64,000 bases of DNA from Erythrophleum ivorense (GCA_026724425.1 JAIUCV010000574.1:248001-312000), one strand, 5' to 3'; numbered from the stretch's first letter, positions 12,982 through 24,830 are shown. Made by a program: numbers and translations. Notes: a model not told the origin generated them from the sequence alone.

Positions 12982-13870
12982 CTAGGCTGAGCAAGCTAAG
13001 TTGTTTTCTTCTTCATCAAGTCTTTTAAAGATTGTCTTAACAAATCCATCATTTAGCAAATATAGATTTAGTGGAGCTATGGTATGGAAGGGTTTAGAAT
13101 TGGCATGAAACACCGTTTCATAATCAATGATCCAATATAGAGGCATGAGCTCAAACATGTTAGATTTGGAAATTTGCTTTAAGATCTGGAAAATGGTTGG
13201 AACATTAGGCTTGCTAGCAATTATAAATAGGGCATCCTCTGTTGAGTTAGGCAAGGCATGATCTTCGAGTCTATAGATCATATGGGGATAGAGAGTTGGT
13301 ATAATTATTGTAGGTGCTTGTTTAGTGCTTATGGTATGAATTTAGACCTTTAATCTAGTAGGAAGATTTGGATCTTTAAGACTAATATTGAAATTTGGGG
13401 CAATGGCAAGTATTAAACTATCAACATTGAGAGTTGTGAGGGATGTGCCAATCAAGGCATATTGGTATTTAGTGTAATTAGTGTCCAAAAGAGAAATTCT
13501 AATGCCCCGTTTGGTAGTTGGAAAATGTGACAAAAAAAGGAATGGAAAAGGGAAAGTTGAAGAAAATTTTAATTTTACCCCTATAATTATTATTTAATCA
13601 TTATTTAATACTTTGATAATAATTATTTAATCATTAAAAATAAAGGTATTATATGTATTTCCTATCTATAAAATTACTTTTTTTCTTTCTTTTTCCCTTT
13701 CTATCCTTAACTTTCCAGGTAACAAACGAGCCTTGCTGGAATTCCATTTTTGTCATAGAGTTAAAATAAGTCCAATAGCCCCAATGTGAATGTGTGTGTA
13801 ACCTTGGCATAGCCAATGAAAGATAAAATCTAGAGAGATTTTAAGAGTGATATATTATTCAACTTGAGTT
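12982..13870 (-). pseudogene. Caulimovirid movement-protein-like region, broken
   Basis: The - strand reads as a 30K-type movement protein of the kind found in Caulimoviridae and their endogenous copies. A segment with GYTHIHIGAI near 13790 is followed by RISLLDTNYTKYQYALIGT and NFNISLKDPN (13342-13533), then a longer open block (12982-13281). In viruses this protein moves nucleic acid through plasmodesmata. Here it is interrupted by an inserted MITE (13504-13732) plus stops and frameshifts, so it is a fossil. The family call rests on remembered motifs, not a database search. Confidence 0.6.
13504..13732. mobile_element. 229-bp MITE in the movement-protein remnant
   Basis: The left end GCCCCGTTTGGTAGTTGGAA matches the reverse complement of the right end (GGCTCGTTTGTTACCTGGAA), a terminal inverted repeat of about 20 bp with a few mismatches. 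The interior is AT-rich and partly self-complementary (pyrimidine-rich right arm, purine-rich left arm) and has no coding sense. The flanks on the - strand read as consecutive parts of the same movement-protein-like frame. A clear target duplication was not seen (at most TGC on both sides), so the superfamily is open. Confidence 0.6.
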
Positions 13871-14810
13871 AATTGCAACCCACAATAATCAAGATAGGTA
13901 CTTTAGATTTACTCTATAATAGGCGTTCTCTTGGTGGAAATGATATTCCTAATAGATCTTGTATCTATTCTTGTGGTAAAAGGCTATACGTTGGGCAAGG
14001 GAGCAAAAGCTTTTTTAAGATGGGTTTTATCAAGAATATGAGTAATTTCTACAATATTATTTATTTTGTGAGAAAGGATCTTTATACATAATGGAAGGAT
14101 AGACAAAGAAGATGAAAGACAAACAAATTCTAAGAATCAGTTGATTTCTAATATTCCATGAATTATAAAATCTCTTTCCTACTTTCTTTCTTATTGGATT
14201 CTATTTATATTGTTTACTAGGTTTAATAGGTGATTAAAAAAATTTTGAAACTATACGTTAACTTCTATAAATAATTGCATAAAAAATTCTTTAAATAATA
14301 ATATAAAATTTTATCCATATAATCATTTTATAAGTAAGAAATTAGAAAAAGAATATGTAAATTTATATAATTTTTTAAATTTTAATTTCTAAAGCTGTTT
14401 GTTTTGGTGATATTTAAATTATAGATATTCTATTATAAAAATAGTTATAAATTAAAATGAAATGTTCCAAAAATAAAAACAGCAATAGGTGGAGGGTGTG
14501 CAGCGTGGACTAAATAAGAAAAAAAGTTAGTTTACGGCTTTATTCTAAATTAACGAGATTTGGGTGTGTTTTAAAATTTAAGATTTGAACTGTAACCCCC
14601 GGCATAGAAACGAAATGTTTCCCATTTCCAACCAAGAAGCCCCACATTTCCAGCTTCATTTTCAATTCAATTAGCTCCTCATTGTTCCACAAACATTTCT
14701 TTTTTGAGATTGTCCCAAATCTGGATTTCAAACAAAGTGTGATTATTTTATGAAGATTCAAGCCAATCCCATTTGAATCTCTGAAAGAAAGAATAATCCT
14801 TTGGGGGCAA
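13871..14810. other. Upstream region of the Rab gene
   Basis: No other gene is visible. The far part is AT-rich; the last 250 bases are less so and should hold the 5' UTR and core promoter, but I cannot pick out a convincing TATA box or transcription start. The open frames on the - strand at 14540-15026 are the complement of the Rab 5' UTR and first exon. Confidence 0.4.
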
Positions 14811-15031
14811 ATGGGGGCGTACAGAGCCGATGACGATTACGATTATTTGTTCAAGGTCGTGCTGATCGGAGACTCGGGTGTGGGCAAATCGAATCTCTTG
14901 TCGAGGTTCACCAAGAACGAATTCAGCCTCGAATCCAAGTCCACCATTGGGGTTGAGTTCGCCACCAGAAGCATTCGGGTCGATGATAAGGTTGTCAAGG
15001 CTCAGATTTGGGACACGGCAGGTCAAGAAAG
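14811..15031 (+). CDS. Rab GTPase exon 1
   Basis: Encodes residues 1-73 plus two bases of codon 74: the N-terminal tail, P-loop, switch I and WDTAGQE. Reading past the donor gives an intron-derived tail that ends at 15215. It lacks all later GTPase motifs, which shows that the intron is removed. Confidence 0.93.
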
Positions 15032-17823
15032 GTTCAGATTCTCATTTCCATTCTCTCTCTCTCGATGTTGGGTAAATTGGGGTCACGCATTTGGGGCTAG
15101 CCTTGATCATGTGTTAAGAACATCGAAGAACTATGAATGCTTAAACCTTTTTTTTTTCTCTGATACGAATGAATATTCAAGATTTGATTCTTTGCTTTCA
15201 TGGAATGAAAAATGAAGACGAGCTTGCGGTTTTTTTTTTTTTTTTTAGAGCATGTTTCTGTTTTCATACACCCTTTATGCTGAAAATTAGATGAGGAAAT
15301 ACATTAGGAATCTTAATTGGAATTTTGAATTTTCTATGGAGAAATATTTGTGTTATCTCAAGATGACATATAAACTGCTAACATTTATGGATTGGTTCTT
15401 GTTGAAATCATTTGACATTGATACATTGCGGAAGATTTATTCTTCTAATGGAATGCGTAAGCGTGTTAATATTGTAATCATGGTTGTAGCATCTCCCAAA
15501 AAAAAAAAAAGATGTTAGAGTTGCTGTTAAATTTGTCTTAAAGAACATGGTAGAGGGCTCCTAATAATCTCAAATTGGTTTTTTGTTGATTAAATAAAAA
15601 AGCAGTTTATTTGAAAATGTAAACAACTCCTAATATCTTTCTCATTTAATTAGACATTTTGTGCTATTGAACATATTTTCTTTACTCAGTTTAACGGCTG
15701 CGTTTACTTATGCTTCTGTTGGTGTCAAACTTACAATACGATCCTATTCATTTTTACTTTCGCTTAATGAATGTTAACAATATAATGCGTTTGACATTCT
15801 GCTTCATTTCTAAAAGAGAAACCTTTTGGTATCCAAAAAGTATCGATGCCTTCCCAGCTGGCACTCTTGTCAACTGTTGGATGAATTTAGATAATCAACA
15901 GTCAATATCACTGCCAATTAGGCAAGGGTTGGCACATAATAGGTACCATAGCTTTTTTTGTTCCAAAACATTATAATCTAAATTGTTCCCTTCTAAATCA
16001 CCTTTAGAAACCTGTTCTGTTCCTTTCTGCTTGAGGCAACTAAGTTGAAAATCATGACTCTCTTTGGGCCATCATTTTGGTCTCTCTCAGCTAAAAGGTG
16101 GCTTTCCAAGCATATGTTTATTTTTGCTGGTCTTGGAGAGGAGAAATGTTAGAATGAAAAAACAGAACACTCAAGAAAGGATTGATTCATTGGTTGAATG
16201 CATGAGAAAGCATGGAAAATAATTGAAAATGATGAATAAAAGGCTTCATGTTTTAGTGAATTCCATAGATCATTATTCCACATCAACAATGATTTATGTT
16301 GGCTGTATTTTGTTGAATCTTAATTAGAGTAAATTACATAGATCTCTTCTGAATTTTGCTAATATTACAAAAACCTCATCTTTATTTTCAAAATATACAC
16401 TGACCTCCGCTCTGTTTTTAAAATATAAACTGACCTCCCTGAAATATACATTGAAATAGTTTGAATTGAAGCACTGCTAAGATGTGGAGTCTTTTGTTTT
16501 TTGGCCAGCATTTAAGATTGATATGCCAACATGTTGATAACAATATTGTTATTGTGGCTGCATGAAAGATCATTTTAGAGTTTTTCTGGTAAATACATTA
16601 GTAACGACCCTAATACTAAGCAACTGAAAAATTATTTGACAGCAAAGGCCTGAAACTCATTATAATATTGACAGCTGAAAAGAAATAGGAGTTGAGAGGA
16701 AACTGTAAACAACTTGTTTTATTTTCTTTATTTGGTTAGACATTCTGTGCCATTAGAACTTATTTAACTGCGCATCTTTTGGTGTCTAAAACAACTTTTC
16801 CCTTAGCTTTCTCTGATGCCAGTTTATAAGTTTCTAATGATCCGACGCCTTTGGCAATGCTGCTTCGTTTCCATAATTAGCTTTGTAGTTCCATTCTGCT
16901 TTTAAAGGACTAAGCTGAAAATCATATGGCTTTCTTTGAGTCATTTTCATTTTTTCTTCTGGTTAACTGCCAGCTTTCGAATGACATAGCTCTTCTGTGG
17001 TCATATAGTAGGGAAATGTAAGAAGGAAGATGAACTGATGTTCCGGAAGGATAAATCTATTGGGAAAATGCACTGAGTGGATATGGAAACATTTGAAAAT
17101 AAAAGCATTAAGTCAATCTTGTTGTTCTGGTGAATCCTGATTTTCATTGAACGCATCATTAGATTTTAAAATTAGGACTACAGTTGTTAAAGCAACATGG
17201 TTACCATGCGATGAAACTTCATTTATATGTAGGCAGATTAGTAGTCTTGTTAATTATTCATAATCCTGACAAGAACTTTCAGAAGTAACAGAAGCTAAAT
17301 CTGTATTCTACATCAATAATGATATGCTTTGCCATAATTTATTTTATGTAAAATATGTATCTAATTTTGCTTTTTCCTTTTTAACTAAAGGTACCGAGCA
17401 ATCACGAGCGCATATTATCGAGGGGCTGTTGGTGCTTTACTAGTCTATGATGTTACCCGCCAAGTGACTTTTGAAAATGTGAGGAGATGGTTGAAGGAGC
17501 TGAGAGATCACACGGATGCCAACATTGTGGTAATGCTCGTAGGGAACAAAGCAGATCTGCGTCATCTCCGGGCAGTTTCCACCGAAGATTCTACTGCTTT
17601 TGCTGAGCAAGAGAAAACATTTTTCATGGAAACATCTGCCCTTGAGTCCATGAATGTTGAAGATGCCTTCACAGAAGTGCTGACCCAGATCTATCGTGTT
17701 GTAAGCAAGAAGGCCCTCGACATTGGTGATGATCCTGCAACTTTACCTAAAGGACAGACCCTTAATGTTGGATCCCGTGATGATGTATCGGCTGTGAAGA
17801 AAACTGGATGTTGCTCTACTTGA
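14811..17823 (+). CDS. RABA1-type (Rab11-like) small GTPase, two exons
   Basis: Coding sequence is join(14811..15031, 17391..17823), 217 residues plus stop. The intron has a GT donor at 15032 and an AG acceptor at 17389-17390 and splits codon 74 (Arg) after its second base. Motifs are the P-loop GDSGVGKS (20-27), switch-I Thr45 in STIGVEF, WDTAGQE (67-73) with catalytic Gln72, NKAD (126-129), ETSA (154-157) and C-terminal CCST (214-217) for double geranylgeranylation. The N-terminal YRADDDYDYLFK and the body closely resemble Arabidopsis RABA1 proteins, probably RABA1f-like. These GTPases act in trans-Golgi/recycling-endosome to plasma-membrane traffic, including cytokinesis and tip growth. 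Length and every nucleotide-binding residue are normal, so it looks functional. The start ATG gives the usual N terminus, and the next in-frame ATG lies far downstream. Confidence 0.95.
15032..17390 (+). other. Rab intron 1 (2359 bp) with internal duplication
   Basis: A phase-2 intron with donor GTTCAG and acceptor CTAAAG preceded by a T-rich tract. It carries two diverged copies of one segment, about 15620-16280 and 16705-17140. Shared landmarks in order are TAGACATT.TGTGC.ATT (15651, 16736), a TTCTGCTT...CTAAG.TGAAAATCAT block (16024, 16897), and a GGTGAATCC/AGTGAATTCC end. Frames inside (15291-15518, 15710-15976) have no recognisable product. Confidence 0.75.
17391..17823 (+). CDS. Rab GTPase exon 2
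   Basis: Starts with the last base of codon 74 and runs through YRAITSAYYRG, NKAD, ETSA and the hypervariable tail to VKKTGCCST and a TGA at 17821-17823. The last four residues carry both cysteines expected for Rab geranylgeranyl transferase. Confidence 0.95.
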
Positions 17824-20057
17824 GCTGAGCATGCAGTAAAAGTCTATCTGCATTCTTACTTTAGGCTTTTTGCCCTGTTCATATCCATGTAGAGATTGGC
17901 CTTACAGTATGACAATGATTCTCTAGAGAGCAATGAACCTTGATCTTTCTGCTTTGGTTTGTGGAGAAATCTGTTCAATATTAGCCATTTGTTTAGGATA
18001 CTTATTATATGTGGTGTTTTACTATATTATTTATTTAATTTCAGATTCATTTCTGTGGTTATTTCCCTGCTTAGTATTTATTCATAATGAATAGAATATT
18101 GAAACTCTATCAACTTTAGGTTCTTTGCTAACTTAGGATACTTATTCCAGGCATTATGATAGTTTTACGTTATTGGGGAGCATTTTGTCCTAACAAAGTC
18201 ATAAAGTCAATCTAATTCAAGGATTTCTCCTCCTTTTTCTTAATATTTGGAAGATATAATTCTTGATAGGAAGAGGTTACAATGTTATTCCATCTCACTT
18301 CTTTGCTACACAGCATGTGCATCACCATGTGTTGCATAGTATCATGGCCCCCCACACAAAGGGGCCTACCATTTTTTAAAAATTTTTTATTTGAGATCCA
18401 ACGATTCTCTGTTGCGCAGCACATGCACTGTACAGCAGAGAATTCGTGCGCCAACGTTATTTGCTTCTTTTGTGTGGTCAAAGTAGCCATGTCAGTATCC
18501 ACTGTGAAGAATTGATTAGCCTCAATCAAATAATTACATCATTGGGAATTATGGCATATGAGGTGTAACATTATCCGCTGGGGAAAGGCAAGAAGCTTTC
18601 TCTTTTTTATTTTTATTTTTATTTATTTGGGTAAGATATCAGTACCTATAATTTGGTCTAAAAAATATTTGTCACAATTTAAAGTGTGTAATTCAAGCCT
18701 TGTGTTATATTGTCAATCACATTATATATTTTTAACTAAATTTTAACAAAAATAATTACATAAATGTTAAAACAATCAATAATTTTATTGTTCAAAGTTC
18801 GATTTTGAGTATAGGTTGAAACCTAAGACTTTCCGCAACTGTCTACACACATTATTACTATATTATACTCAATGGCTTAAAAGTGTGTTTAAGTTATATA
18901 TTGAACAATTTTTTAGTGTTTTGAGGTTATCAGTGAAATTTAATTGGTAATTTTAATTTTCAGATGTCATTTTAATCTTAGCCAAGACCTCAGACGTTTG
19001 AAATTCTTCAAGCTATAAATTTGACATACTTTTAATCATAAAACAAAGTTTATTTTAATGTATACATGATTAACTCTATCTAAAAATTAAAACCAAACAC
19101 GTCATAGCTTAATAAAAGGTAACTAAACAAATCATAGAAAGGTTAAATGGCGTTGTTTAAATTATTTAAATTGGTCAGTAACATTGGCCAATTTTTAAGG
19201 ATGAATTATTGTTTACTCATAAAAAATTCAGCACAAAATTAATTTGCTCTCCTATTTTGAAACATATCATTCGATCTCATGTGAATTACTTCATACTACT
19301 TTACAAGTCTATAATTTTTTTTTGGTTCAAATTCTTAAAAAAAAAATGTGAATGTTTCTTTAGATTAGTTTGGACTCACTTTTGAATATACTAGAATCCC
19401 ATCCAGAGGAAACCCATTGAAGCAAGTTCAAGTTTTATTTTTATCTCTCCCCGTCTTTGTTAAACTTGAAAAGAATATCCTGCATGAGGCAAATCGCTAA
19501 ACTGTATGTGATTTTTTTTTTTTGGAAGTTAGTGTGACAAATAATCACTTACTTTTTACAATTGGTAATATAGAATTTGATAGAATGCTGAATAATCACT
19601 TTCTTAATATTACACCGCTTATGCACAGTTTATGATTGGGATATTGTTGTTTGGTACTTGACGACAAAAGTTTGAATCTAAAATCTTCCTCAATTAATTA
19701 TGACTGGACTGCCCTTAGTGTTTTTGGATGTCAATTAGGGATGCAATTTTGGCTTCTCTTACATAAACCATCGGTTAACATTCGACTGGGAAACTGGACA
19801 TATTTAGGTAAAACTCGAAAATATATCCATGGGTTCAAAGACAGGTATGTCTCAAATCGTCACTCACCTTGGGCCCCGTCTAGTTTAACCTGCAAAAGGG
19901 GACACAGTAAGATTCAAACTTTTGCCACTTTGTGTTAAGTTGTGCTTGCTTAACCATGTCTCCAAAATTACACCCCCTGATATGCCAGTGTAAACTATTG
20001 TAAATAAAAACATATAAATTAAATTAATACTTTTATATTATATATGTTATTTAATTA
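17824..20057. other. Rab 3' UTR and intergenic DNA
   Basis: The first 250-300 bases are probably 3' UTR; an AATGAA poly(A)-like hexamer lies at 18086-18091, but no canonical AATAAA stands out. Beyond it are a hairpin-bearing repeat (18283-18530) and AT-rich sequence. The stretch 19630-19940 reads like an old repeat fragment (its 100-residue frame matches nothing). No gene is supported. Confidence 0.4.
18404..18443. repeat. 40-nt hairpin within a small repeat
   Basis: ATTCTCTG at 404-411 pairs with CAGAGAAT at 436-443, and the stem continues inward with wobble pairs and one mismatch around a short loop containing CATG. A second small hairpin (GGCCCC...GGGGCC) lies at 18346-18366. The combination suggests a MITE fragment; the overlapping 105-residue - strand frame is not convincing as a gene. 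Confidence 0.5.
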
Positions 20058-20059
20058 TC

Positions 20060-20102
<43 letters not shown>

Positions 20103-20234
20103 TAGAATCCAATCATTGTTCATTGCAATATTTCTTTACATTGTTTATAACCTATCTACGCACGGGACTTTTTTTAATTTTTTTTTTTTAAATTTTTGAA
20201 CACCTTGTGCATCATGCACGGGGTATGGATCTAG
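20058..20234 (+). mobile_element. 177-bp Helitron-like element
   Basis: The left end is A|TCTATTATATATA, with the TC start of Helitrons after an A. The right end has a GTGCAT-C-ATGCAC hairpin (20207-20219) followed about a dozen bases later by CTAG|T, the CTRR terminus with T outside. This gives the A...T insertion-site context and a 3' subterminal hairpin, the defining plant Helitron features. The interior is mostly an AT microsatellite and a T-rich tract and carries no replicase, so it would be a very short non-autonomous copy. Confidence 0.5.
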
Positions 20235-22169
20235 TTTATAAATTTGTTGTTGACATTTATTAATTTATTTTTATGAAGAATCATATTTAATTATTTAAGT
20301 CATTTGACACACAAATTAGTCTCAAAATACTAATATCTTTAAAATTAGATTGGTCATTAAACTTGCAAAAATATTAATTTATAATTTATTAATTTAACTG
20401 TAATTGAATTATAGTTAAATTGATAACATTTAAAGATATAAATACCAAAGATTTATTTCTTCTAGTGTTAAATATTAATTATTTTTTGTTGGTAAAAACT
20501 AAAAATTGAAATTTGATAATGGAAAGTAAAAAAACAAAGGCTTAATCTCATGAGATATTAACTAAGCTTTTATGAACCAAAGAGAAAAATCCTAATTAAG
20601 AGTGCATGGCAACTTGGTAGTTAAGCTTCGCCTAGGAGAAGCTTCTCTCCTATTTTGAAAGTGAGCATACAATTATACGGATCAGAATCCTTTGAAGTGA
20701 AGATCCTATATAGTCTCTCTGAAGTAAGAGACAAATAAAGCAAAGTTTTATAAAGTTTTTTTAATATATACATATATATATTAAAAAAAAGAAACATGAG
20801 ATACTTTACCACTTTAAAAGCAAAGACACTTCAAAAGATCCATTTTGCAGTCATACACACATGAACTGCCACAAGTCATGATTAAATGGTAACTTAAAAG
20901 GTCATCATATATATTTTTTTAATGGATAATACAAAAAATAAATCATATAATTTTTTTTCTCAACCCACCAGTTAACCACAACTTGACAAAGTTATTTGAG
21001 GATAAGCAATGAGTTCTTTTTCTACAAGAAAGAAAGTGACAAAAAGGAAAGAAAGTGATAAAAAAGCTACACATATGTATCAGTTGTCTGAAATAAACAT
21101 TTGAATCATAGTATTTTTGAGTGGCATATGTTCAAGGATTTCACATTTTTGCTTATGCTTCATTATCAAAGTTGACCACCATGGTCCGTTTAGCCACTAT
21201 CTAGCTTCCCACTATTGTCTTTGCTCTTCAAAGCAACAAATCAAAGACCATATCTCAAAATCTGGGAAGCTCTTTAAAGAGGCATGAAGAACCAAAAGAA
21301 GATGAGCTGAACTAAGGGATTGAGATAGAAAGAGGCATGAAAAACCAGAAAAGGATATGCAGAATGGCTTGAATGAGAAAATGAGCTACTCATTTTGGAG
21401 CAATCGCAACCGTTCAACCTATTTGACATAAGAGATTGCGCCACATCACTCCTTGTTTGGTTTAACTTTTTTTTTTAAAACTAATTTTTGAAACCATTTG
21501 AGCTGTCCAATCATGTGACATTTAAAATTGCGCCATTCATCCTTTCTTAGCCATCCAAATGCTGCATTTTGATGGCTAATTTCAGAACTCTCTCTTGCAT
21601 GTTTGACATAGATTTTGTGAAATTAAGTTTTGAGAAAGTTCAAAGAGAGAAAGAGAAGGAGATGTACTCTGAAGTTAACTTCAGAGAATCCACATTCATT
21701 TATCTTCCTCCGAACTACAATCTTATTAGGTTTAAGGGTCTCATATTACTTTAGATCCATCTAACCAACAGTACCAAAACCTCCAATGAAATATATCTCA
21801 CTACTAGTGGTGAACTAATTAAATTAGGTATACAAGTTAATGATAATTGCATTTGACAATGAGAAGAATTCATAATCCCTAATTCCATAAGACTTGTGTT
21901 TATCATTTCAATCTTCTTAAAAGTTAAAATTTTTGTTATCGAAATCTATCTTTTGGCAAACACAATAACAATCTTAAGTTCCATAAAAATTTCTAAAAAA
22001 GAATATTAGTTAATGGGAGTTAAAATAACAAGCAATCAATATTAAGCTTACCAAAAAGGTATGGATGTTTTAACCAAAGGAAAGAGAATAAAAAGTTGGG
22101 GTAACAGTGGACTATATGCAAAAATGGCTGCGAATGAAGTTTGATTCAACAATTGTGAGGGAGGAATGA
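20235..22169. other. Intergenic DNA, no gene seen
   Basis: AT-rich sequence. A half-kilobase of slightly higher complexity (about 21.1-21.75 kb) contains a short frame ending ...FIYLPPNYNLIRFKGLILL with no recognisable family. It has two partial similar phrases ending TTGCGCCA (near 21440 and 21535), suggesting repeat origin. Confidence 0.4.
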
Positions 22170-22408
22170 TGATATGATCAAAGAATATTGAGAGAAGAAT
22201 TGGAAGAAGAAGAAAAAGATAAAGAGAAAGGATTCAATTCATATCATCATGCGAAAAATGCCACTGGCTACAAAATTAATGCTTCCTAACAAACTAATGG
22301 TCTAAGCAATAATAAAAGACGGAAATGCCTACAGTAACAGACACCAAGTAATAATGACAATCTATAATAAAATAAAAATATTCCTATTATTATCTTAACT
22401 ACTTATTA
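22170..22408 (-). repeat. 3' LTR of the gypsy element
   Basis: On the + strand it runs from TGATATGATCAAAG to ACTACTTATTA (CA end mutated to TA) and aligns along its length with 26834-27076. The purine tract AAAGGGGGCATT lies just inside it on the - strand (about 22409-22421), where a polypurine tract belongs. Confidence 0.85.
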
Positions 22409-22417
22409 ATGCCCCCT

Positions 22418-22804
22418 TTATAAGGGTCTCAAGGGTGATTTGAATAAACAAATTTCCTTTCGAATACTATGCCAAAGTTCCCATTTTGTCTCCTCTTCAA
22501 GCTCATTTTTCCACTTGATTAGTACTTGAGTCACGAGTTTGCTTTTCTTTTGAATAACCTGCTTGTCTAAAATTAGTTCAAGTTCTCTTTTTGTCTCTAC
22601 ATTATCCCATGAGTTTGACATAGGTATGGCAGCAATGGCCTTTTCAGGACATCTTTTAAGCAACGAAACATGAAATGTGGGATGGATTCGCAATGATGAA
22701 GGTAATTTGAGAGTGTAAACTATTGGTCCCACTTTTTCTAAGACTTGATATGGCCCATAAAACCTTGGAGATAATTTGTTAGCAGTCCTTCTCTCCATTA
22801 ACAT
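22418..22804 (-). pseudogene. Integrase C-terminus with chromodomain-like end
   Basis: The open 128-residue frame contains the GPY/F module (FYGPYQVLEKVGPIVYTLKLP-like, residues about 15-35) and HPTFHVSLLKRC, typical of plant gypsy integrases. A segment around residues 90-115 (QVLIKWKNELEEETKWEL) looks like a chromodomain. In chromoviruses this tail directs integration to particular chromatin. The frame is cut off from the upstream integrase core by stops. Confidence 0.75.
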
Positions 22805-23479
22805 CTATCTGAAGGGTTAGAGATTTAGGAAAACCTAATCTCCCACCTTAAACTCTCATTCTATTCTCTTTTTGTTTGTATACTGCTTCATTCGATTAAT
22901 TGCCACACTTAGGTTTTGTTTGAGTTTTTGTAACATTATTTCCCTTGCCTTAAAACTTCTATCAATGACCTCCATCGAAGATTCTTATGGCAATTATGGA
23001 ATATGCAGCAGCAATAGCTAACCATACATTACCTTATATGGAGTTGTACCAAGTGAGGTACGAAAAGTGGTGTTATACCACCATTTAGCCAAGGGAATTC
23101 ATTTAAACCATTCAGATGAAAAAGTTCATGCTAAACTCCTTAAGTGAGATTCTAACCACTTATTAAGGACCTCATTTTAACCATTAGATTAAGGGTGATA
23201 GGTAGATGAAAGGCATTGAGTTACACCCAACCTCGTCACAAATTCATGCGAAAATCTATTGGTAAACAATGGATCTCTATCACTGACAATATTGACAAGT
23301 ATTCCATGTAATTTATAAACATTATCAAGAAAAATTTAAGCTAATGGAATAAAGTGAGCATACTTAATCTATCAGCAATTACCCAAATGATATCCTTACC
23401 TTTAAATTTTGGCAATTTCTTAGTGAATTCCATGGCTACACTTTAGCATATTTGGAATTGGAAGAGGCTGCAATAACCT

Positions 23480-23912
23480 AGCTTGTTTTGTTGTCTCATA
23501 CTTGCACTTGATACATGTATCACACGACTTAATAAGCTTCTTAATGTCTTTAAACACTGCCTTCCAATAAAACATTGCCTTGACTTGCTTCCTATGGTGA
23601 AGAATGTAGTCACTAGAGGATAAATTTTTTGCTATTAGTTTTGCTACCCATCACTATCTTTTTTTTTCTAGTTAAGATCTTGCCATTCCATTTAAACTTA
23701 TGGTGAGAATTGCTATAAGTTTTCAGCTCTTGTATTAATTGTTGTAGATACCTATTAAGTTGGTATTCCTTATAGATTTCATCCCAAAGTTCAGTGGATA
23801 TGGACGTTAGTATCATTTGCAAAAGTTTACCATGTGAGGCACATGACAAAGCATCAACAGCTACATTGTATTTTCCCTTCTTGTAGCTGATCTCATACTC
23901 CATTCTTATCAA
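23480..23912 (-). pseudogene. RNase H end and integrase zinc region
   Basis: The frame at 23613-23912 starts with YEISYKKGKYNVAVDALS, the degenerate end of RNase H (normally GKxNxxADALSR). Continuing toward 23480 in another frame gives an HH...CDTCIKC pattern, the integrase HHCC zinc site. A frameshift separates the two. Confidence 0.7.
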
Positions 23913-24395
23913 CTTGGTAACCTAATTGTATTGGGTAGGGGTAGATAATCTTTGTTCTAGCAAGTATTTCAAGCCTTGTTGGCAAGTCAAGATGGCGAAA
24001 GGTTTCACATAGAGGTATTGCTGCCATTTGTCCACAGCATGCATAATAGCCAATAGCTCTTTGTCATAAACTGAAGGCAAGAGCCATAGGATGCTTCTCT
24101 TACATGAGAACAGCTTTCATTCCATGACTTGATGCATCAGTCTGTACAACAAATGTTTTCTCCAAATTGGGTAGAGCTAACAAAGGTGCTGTAATGAGGG
24201 ATGTTTTGAGGTTAGCAAAGGCTATTTCTATTTCTTGGCTCCATTGAAAATTATCCTTCTTAAGCATATCAGTTAAGGCTTGGCTATTATGCTGTAATTT
24301 CTAATGAATCACTTGTAATAATTAACTAACCTAAGAAAGCTACATAATTTCTTGACTAAAGTAGGGTTCGACCATTCACTCACAGCCTTAACCTT

Positions 24396-24830
24396 CTATG
24401 GATTAATAGCAACACCATCTGTAAAAATGTAATGGCCTAAGTATTCAATCCTTCCCATTGCAAAAGCACACTTGGATCTTTTGACGAAGTAGTGATGCCT
24501 TTTAAGGGTTCTTAATACATCCTTTAAGTGCATTACATGTTCTTCTTCACTTCTACTATATACCAGAATATCATCAAAGAAAACTAAAACACACTTTCTT
24601 AGTTGCTTCTCAAAAATCACATTCATATCACCTTGGAAGGTAAAAGGTGCATTAGTAAGCTCAAATGGCATTATTAAGAACTCAAAGTGCCTTGAATAAG
24701 TTTGAAAAGTAGTTTTGTAAATGTTTTCTTCCTTCATCTTGATTTGGCGATATTTAGATCAAAGGTCCAGTTTAGAAAAATCCTTAATCTTCCTTAATTC
24801 ATCCAACAAATCCTCTACTAAGGGAATAAG
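24396..24830 (-). pseudogene. Gypsy reverse transcriptase fragment
   Basis: The 113-residue frame contains FEFLIMPFELTNAPFTFQ, then the catalytic motif VFFDDILVYS (both Asp present), then YLGHYIF. This is the core of Ty3/gypsy reverse transcriptase; the fingers region lies upstream, broken by stops. Confidence 0.85.

Noticed and set aside
14540..15026. Two - strand frames over the Rab start
   Set aside because: They are the complement of the Rab 5' UTR and first exon, with no domain of their own.
14811..15215. Single 134-residue frame continuing exon 1 of the Rab gene
   Set aside because: After WDTAGQER the frame enters intron sequence with no Rab motifs; the donor at 15032 and exon at 17391 give a perfect family protein.
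18212..18529. 105-residue - strand frame
   Set aside because: It runs across hairpin-bearing repeat DNA and shows no domain or conserved pattern.
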